Shown here: positions 61,803-64,000 of the stretch, one piece after another
Layout of the letters: each line of letters begins with the position of its first letter
Numbering within the stretch: position 1 is the stretch's first letter
NCBI GenBank assembly: GCA_963761985.1
Contig: CAVXIT010000010.1
Location: 197,100 to 261,099 of the forward strand
Length of the DNA: 64,000 nt
Origin: JACCTH01 sp963761985
Lineage (GTDB): Bacteria > Actinomycetota > Acidimicrobiia > Spongiisociales > ZC4RG35
Reading direction: 5' to 3'
Made by a program: the position numbers and the translations under genes
The notes under the pieces: generated by a model
What the model saw: only the letters and a program-made list of their open reading frames with translations
The model's database searches: none
Told to the model about the DNA's origin: nothing

Positions 61803-62362
61803 GAAGAACTGGCTCCGCTTCGGCTGGTGGCGACCACTCGGGAGAAGGCGGAGAAGTATCCCCACGCGGAAGCGATCGTGATGATCGCCGCGATCCACAT
61901 CGCCCACTGGTCGAGATACATGGGCCCCCACCTCTCCGGCAATCGCATAAAGGCCAAACCGATGGCGGCGTATTGAGCCGTGGCTTTGATCTTTCCCCAG
62001 GTCGACGGCTTGACGATTCCGCCACCCAGCGCGACGAGTCCGCGCAGGCCGAGGACGGCGAACTCTCGCATCATGATCACCATCGCCGCCCAAATCGAGA
62101 CTCTGCCGATCGAGGTCAGAGCAAGCAATGCTCCGGTGACAAGCAGCTTGTCAGCGGTGGTGTCGAGGAAGGCGCCCAGCACGGACTCGACGTGCCAACG
62201 ACGCGCCAGGTAGCCATCGAGAAAATCGGTCACGGCCGCCACCACGAACAATGAGGCGGCGTAGCCAAGCGCATGCTCGAGACGGTCCGAGGACCTGGTG
62301 AGAGCCATGATGATGGGCACAACCATCACCCGGCCCACTGCCAGCCAATCCGGGAACGAGAT
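61799..62362 (-). CDS. pgsA: CDP-diacylglycerol-glycerol-3-phosphate phosphatidyltransferase
   Basis: Membrane CDP-alcohol phosphotransferase making phosphatidylglycerol phosphate. Active-site motif DFLDGYLARRWHVESVLGAF then LDTTADKLL (DG-x2-AR-x8-G-x3-D-x3-D). 179 residues from GTG 62338, but a perfect AAGGAG lies 5 nt before an in-frame ATC at 62362, which gives the family-like N terminus ISFPDWLAVGRVMVVP (187 residues). ATC may be a rare start or a misread ATG. The stop overlaps the epimerase GTG. Confidence 0.9.
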   Translation of the reverse strand: MSFPDWLAVGRVMVVPIIMALTRSSDRLEHALGYAASLFVVAAVTDFLDGYLARRWHVESVLGAFLDTTADKLLVTGALLALTSIGRVSIWAAMVIMMREFAVLGLRGLVALGGGIVKPSTWGKIKATAQYAAIGLAFMRLPERWGPMYLDQWAMWIAAIITIASAWGYFSAFSRVVATSRSGASSS

Positions 62363-62367
62363 GGTGT

Positions 62368-62374
62368 CTCCTTA
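62368..62374 (-). promoter_or_regulatory. Shine-Dalgarno TAAGGAG of pgsA
   Basis: Minus-strand TAAGGAG, 5 nt before ATC 62362 and 29 nt before GTG 62338. Ideal spacing points to initiation at or near the ATC. Confidence 0.55.
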
Positions 62375-62405
62375 CGCCTCGACTAATGGTGGTCGCCGGG
62401 CGGCG

Positions 62406-62411
62406 ATCATA
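62406..62411 (-). promoter_or_regulatory. Putative -10 element TATGAT of pgsA
   Basis: Minus-strand TATGAT about 44 nt before the presumed pgsA start, giving a short leader that contains the Shine-Dalgarno. The -35 is unclear. Confidence 0.35.
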
Positions 62412-62457
62412 CCCAGCGCCCTCTCCACAGCGGCGGGACGTAACCTGCTCGGGCCCC

Positions 62458-64000
62458 GTGTCTCCCGGCAACTGGACCCATCGCCAACATCAGGATTCGC
62501 TCGCCAACGCCCCGACGTTCGACACTGTTGTCATCGGTGGTGGAGTCATCGGCTGTGGTGTGGCCCTTGACCTGCAATCGCGCGGTCTGCGGGTGGCACT
62601 GCTCGAGCAAACGGACTTCGGGGCGGGGACCTCGAGCCGCTCGACCAAGCTCTTCCACGGCGGAATTCGCTATCTCCCCCAGTTCCGATTCCACCTGGTT
62701 TCCGAGGGCTTGCGCGAACAGCGGGTTCTGGCGCGGGTGGCCGACTACCTCTTCGAGCCGCTCGAGTTTGTCGTGCCGGTCTATGACCAATTCGGCCTGG
62801 CCGACGCTCCCGCCTGGGCCGCGACGGGCCGGCGCGCGTCGATCCTGCTCGGTCTGGGGCTCACGCTTTACGACCTCCTGGGCGGGATTGGCCGTCCCGG
62901 CGAGCGCAACCGCCGCCTGTCCAAGTCGGAGGTGCTCAAAGCCGCGCCGCGGCTGCGGGCCGAAGGGCTGCGAGGCGGCTTTGCCTACTCAGATGCCCAG
63001 ACCGACGACGCCCGTTTGGTTATCGCCCTGGCACGAACGGCGGTAGATCATGGCGCAGTGGCGGCAAATCGCGTGCGGGCGTGGTCAGTTGTGCCTGTCG
63101 AAGCGGGCTTCGAAGTTGGCACCGGAGAGGGGATGCTGCGGACGAGAGCCGTGGTGGCCGCCACCGGTGCGTTCACTCCCCCGGGACAGAAACCGACCCC
63201 GCTCCTCTTATCCAAAGGCGCTCATGTCATCGTGGCCAAGGACGCAATCGGGCTTGGTGATCGCGCTGTGGTCTTGCCCAAGACCGACGATGGGCGGGTT
63301 CTCTTCATCATCCCCTGGGCTGGCCGCGCTCTGATCGGAACGACCGACACGCTTTTCTCCGATTCACCACTCCACCCGATCGCCAACGACGACGACGTCA
63401 AATATCTCCTCGACCATGTCAGCCGGTACCTCGACGTTGGTGGGTTGGAAGCGCTAGCGACATTCGCCGGCCTGCGCGCCCTAGCCAGCGACGGGACGGT
63501 GAAAACGGCCGAGGCCTCGCGCGAGCATCTCGTCAGCGAAACCGAGCCCGGCTATTTCCAGGTGGCAGGTGGGAAGCTCACCACCTATCGACGTATCGCT
63601 GCCGAGGTGGCCGACCGGGTCACCCGCCGCCTGGCGTACAAGAGCAAGAGCAGAACCAGGCAGCTGCCGCTGGCCGGGGCCGGAGGCGGACGCCAGGACG
63701 ATCCCCTGCACGCTCGCTATGGCACTCGCTCGGGAGTTGCCCAGGAGATGCTCTCCTCGGTCGAGGACGGCACCCGCATCCTGGCCGACAACCGGACTCG
63801 CCTTGGTGAGATTGTCTATGCGCTGGAGCACGAGGCGCTCTCCAGCCTCGCCGACTTCACCCTGCGCCGCACCCGGTTGGCGCTGCTCTCACCCGATCAC
63901 GCCCGGGCCGACGCTCCTGCCCTCGCCGAGATCGCTGGTGATGTTCTCGGGTGGAGCACCGAAGAACGGGCCCATCAACTCGATCTCCACGAGGCCGAGC
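62458..64000 (+). CDS. glpD: Glycerol-3-phosphate dehydrogenase, FAD-dependent (3' end outside window)
   Basis: 514 residues present, open to the window edge. FAD motif FDTVVIGGGVIGCGVALDLQ near residue 22, then GAGTSSRSTKLFHGGIRYLP, FAYSDAQTDDARLVIALART, VVAATGAFTPPG, FIIPWAGRALIGTTDTLFSD and FQVAGGKLTTYRRIAAEVAD. The C-terminal helical domain has begun (GEIVYALEHEALSSLADFTL then RRTRLALL). Oxidises glycerol-3-phosphate to DHAP at the membrane, feeding the quinone pool. GTG 62458 is the best start. Next to pgsA, which consumes the same metabolite. Confidence 0.95.
   Translation, partial: MSPGNWTHRQHQDSLANAPTFDTVVIGGGVIGCGVALDLQSRGLRVALLEQTDFGAGTSSRSTKLFHGGIRYLPQFRFHLVSEGLREQRVLARVADYLFEPLEFVVPVYDQFGLADAPAWAATGRRASILLGLGLTLYDLLGGIGRPGERNRRLSKSEVLKAAPRLRAEGLRGGFAYSDAQTDDARLVIALARTAVDHGAVAANRVRAWSVVPVEAGFEVGTGEGMLRTRAVVAATGAFTPPGQKPTPLLLSKGAHVIVAKDAIGLGDRAVVLPKTDDGRVLFIIPWAGRALIGTTDTLFSDSPLHPIANDDDVKYLLDHVSRYLDVGGLEALATFAGLRALASDGTVKTAEASREHLVSETEPGYFQVAGGKLTTYRRIAAEVADRVTRRLAYKSKSRTRQLPLAGAGGGRQDDPLHARYGTRSGVAQEMLSSVEDGTRILADNRTRLGEIVYALEHEALSSLADFTLRRTRLALLSPDHARADAPALAEIAGDVLGWSTEERAHQLDLHEAE

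Noticed and set aside
1..64000. Prophage, insertion sequence, biosynthetic cluster or CRISPR-Cas system
   Set aside because: No transposase, integrase, capsid, NRPS/PKS or Cas sequence and no regular repeat array was seen on either strand.

Overview
The window is about 64 kb of GC-rich bacterial chromosome and reads as Actinomycetota, probably an Acidimicrobiia-like lineage (inference). The clues are the order mfd - PPIase - mazG - eno - ftsB - DUF501 - ppx, which is known from actinobacteria, two DUF222-type HNH endonuclease genes, a Cdc48-like ATPase with a degenerate first AAA domain, DUF3105, an actinobacterial-type DEDD exonuclease/UvrC-like fusion and LexA boxes of the CGAAC-N4-GTTCG type. 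No rRNA, CRISPR array, transposase or phage gene was seen. Genes are packed tightly, and a start codon often overlaps the preceding stop (ATGA, GTGA, TTGA, possibly CTGA).

Layout. 1-4.6 kb: branched-chain amino acid operon ilvB(partial)-ilvN-ilvC-leuA. 4.6-9.8 kb: a lipoprotein, two tandem CNNM/CBS (CorC-like) membrane proteins and, convergent, a Kup potassium transporter; the last three carry many indels. 9.8-10.9 kb: leuB. 10.9-16.1 kb (minus): USP/CBS protein, membrane-anchored alpha/beta hydrolase and tricorn-type protease in one overlapping operon. 16.2-20.6 kb: PntA-like protein, nitroreductase, broken SpoU methylase, broken DUF222/HNH gene and a methyltransferase. 20.6-26.5 kb: SOS-boxed exonuclease/UvrC-like gene, Cdc48-like ATPase, HExxH metallopeptidase and TlpA-like lipoprotein. 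26.5-29.8 kb (minus): gatCAB. 29.9-34.6 kb: M23 peptidase with SLH-like repeats, ECF sigma factor with a broken membrane partner, a methyltransferase and a small membrane protein. 34.6-42.8 kb (minus): eight mostly overlapping genes, iscS/nifS-mnmA-PRTase-ligA-DUF3105-dapC-dapD-dapE. 42.8-47.8 kb: SRPBCC protein, SOS-boxed DUF222/HNH nuclease, LCCL-like lipoprotein, enoyl-CoA hydratase and AceK. 47.8-56.8 kb (minus): a large inverted repeat, tRNA-Leu(UAA) and the ppx-to-mfd housekeeping cluster. 56.8-64 kb: DinB-like protein, corA preceded by a 31-codon ORF and a hairpin, divergent LysR, a CDF transporter, thioesterase, epimerase, pgsA and glpD (cut by the window end).

The most interesting signals are regulatory. 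An identical 14-bp LexA box lies inside the 17-bp promoter spacer of two nuclease genes 24 kb apart. At least eight genes have a TANNNT-like hexamer exactly 6 nt before the start codon, the signature of leaderless mRNA. A compact divergent promoter drives a LysR gene and a 31-codon membrane-peptide ORF that precedes a hairpin and corA. A 111-bp imperfect palindrome sits between aceK and tRNA-Leu.

Single-base indels cluster in several places (6.1-9.3, 17.9-19.8 and 31.6-33.2 kb, and singly elsewhere) while protein similarity carries on in the new frame. I read these mainly as sequencing or assembly errors, but genuine decay cannot be excluded from the sequence alone.
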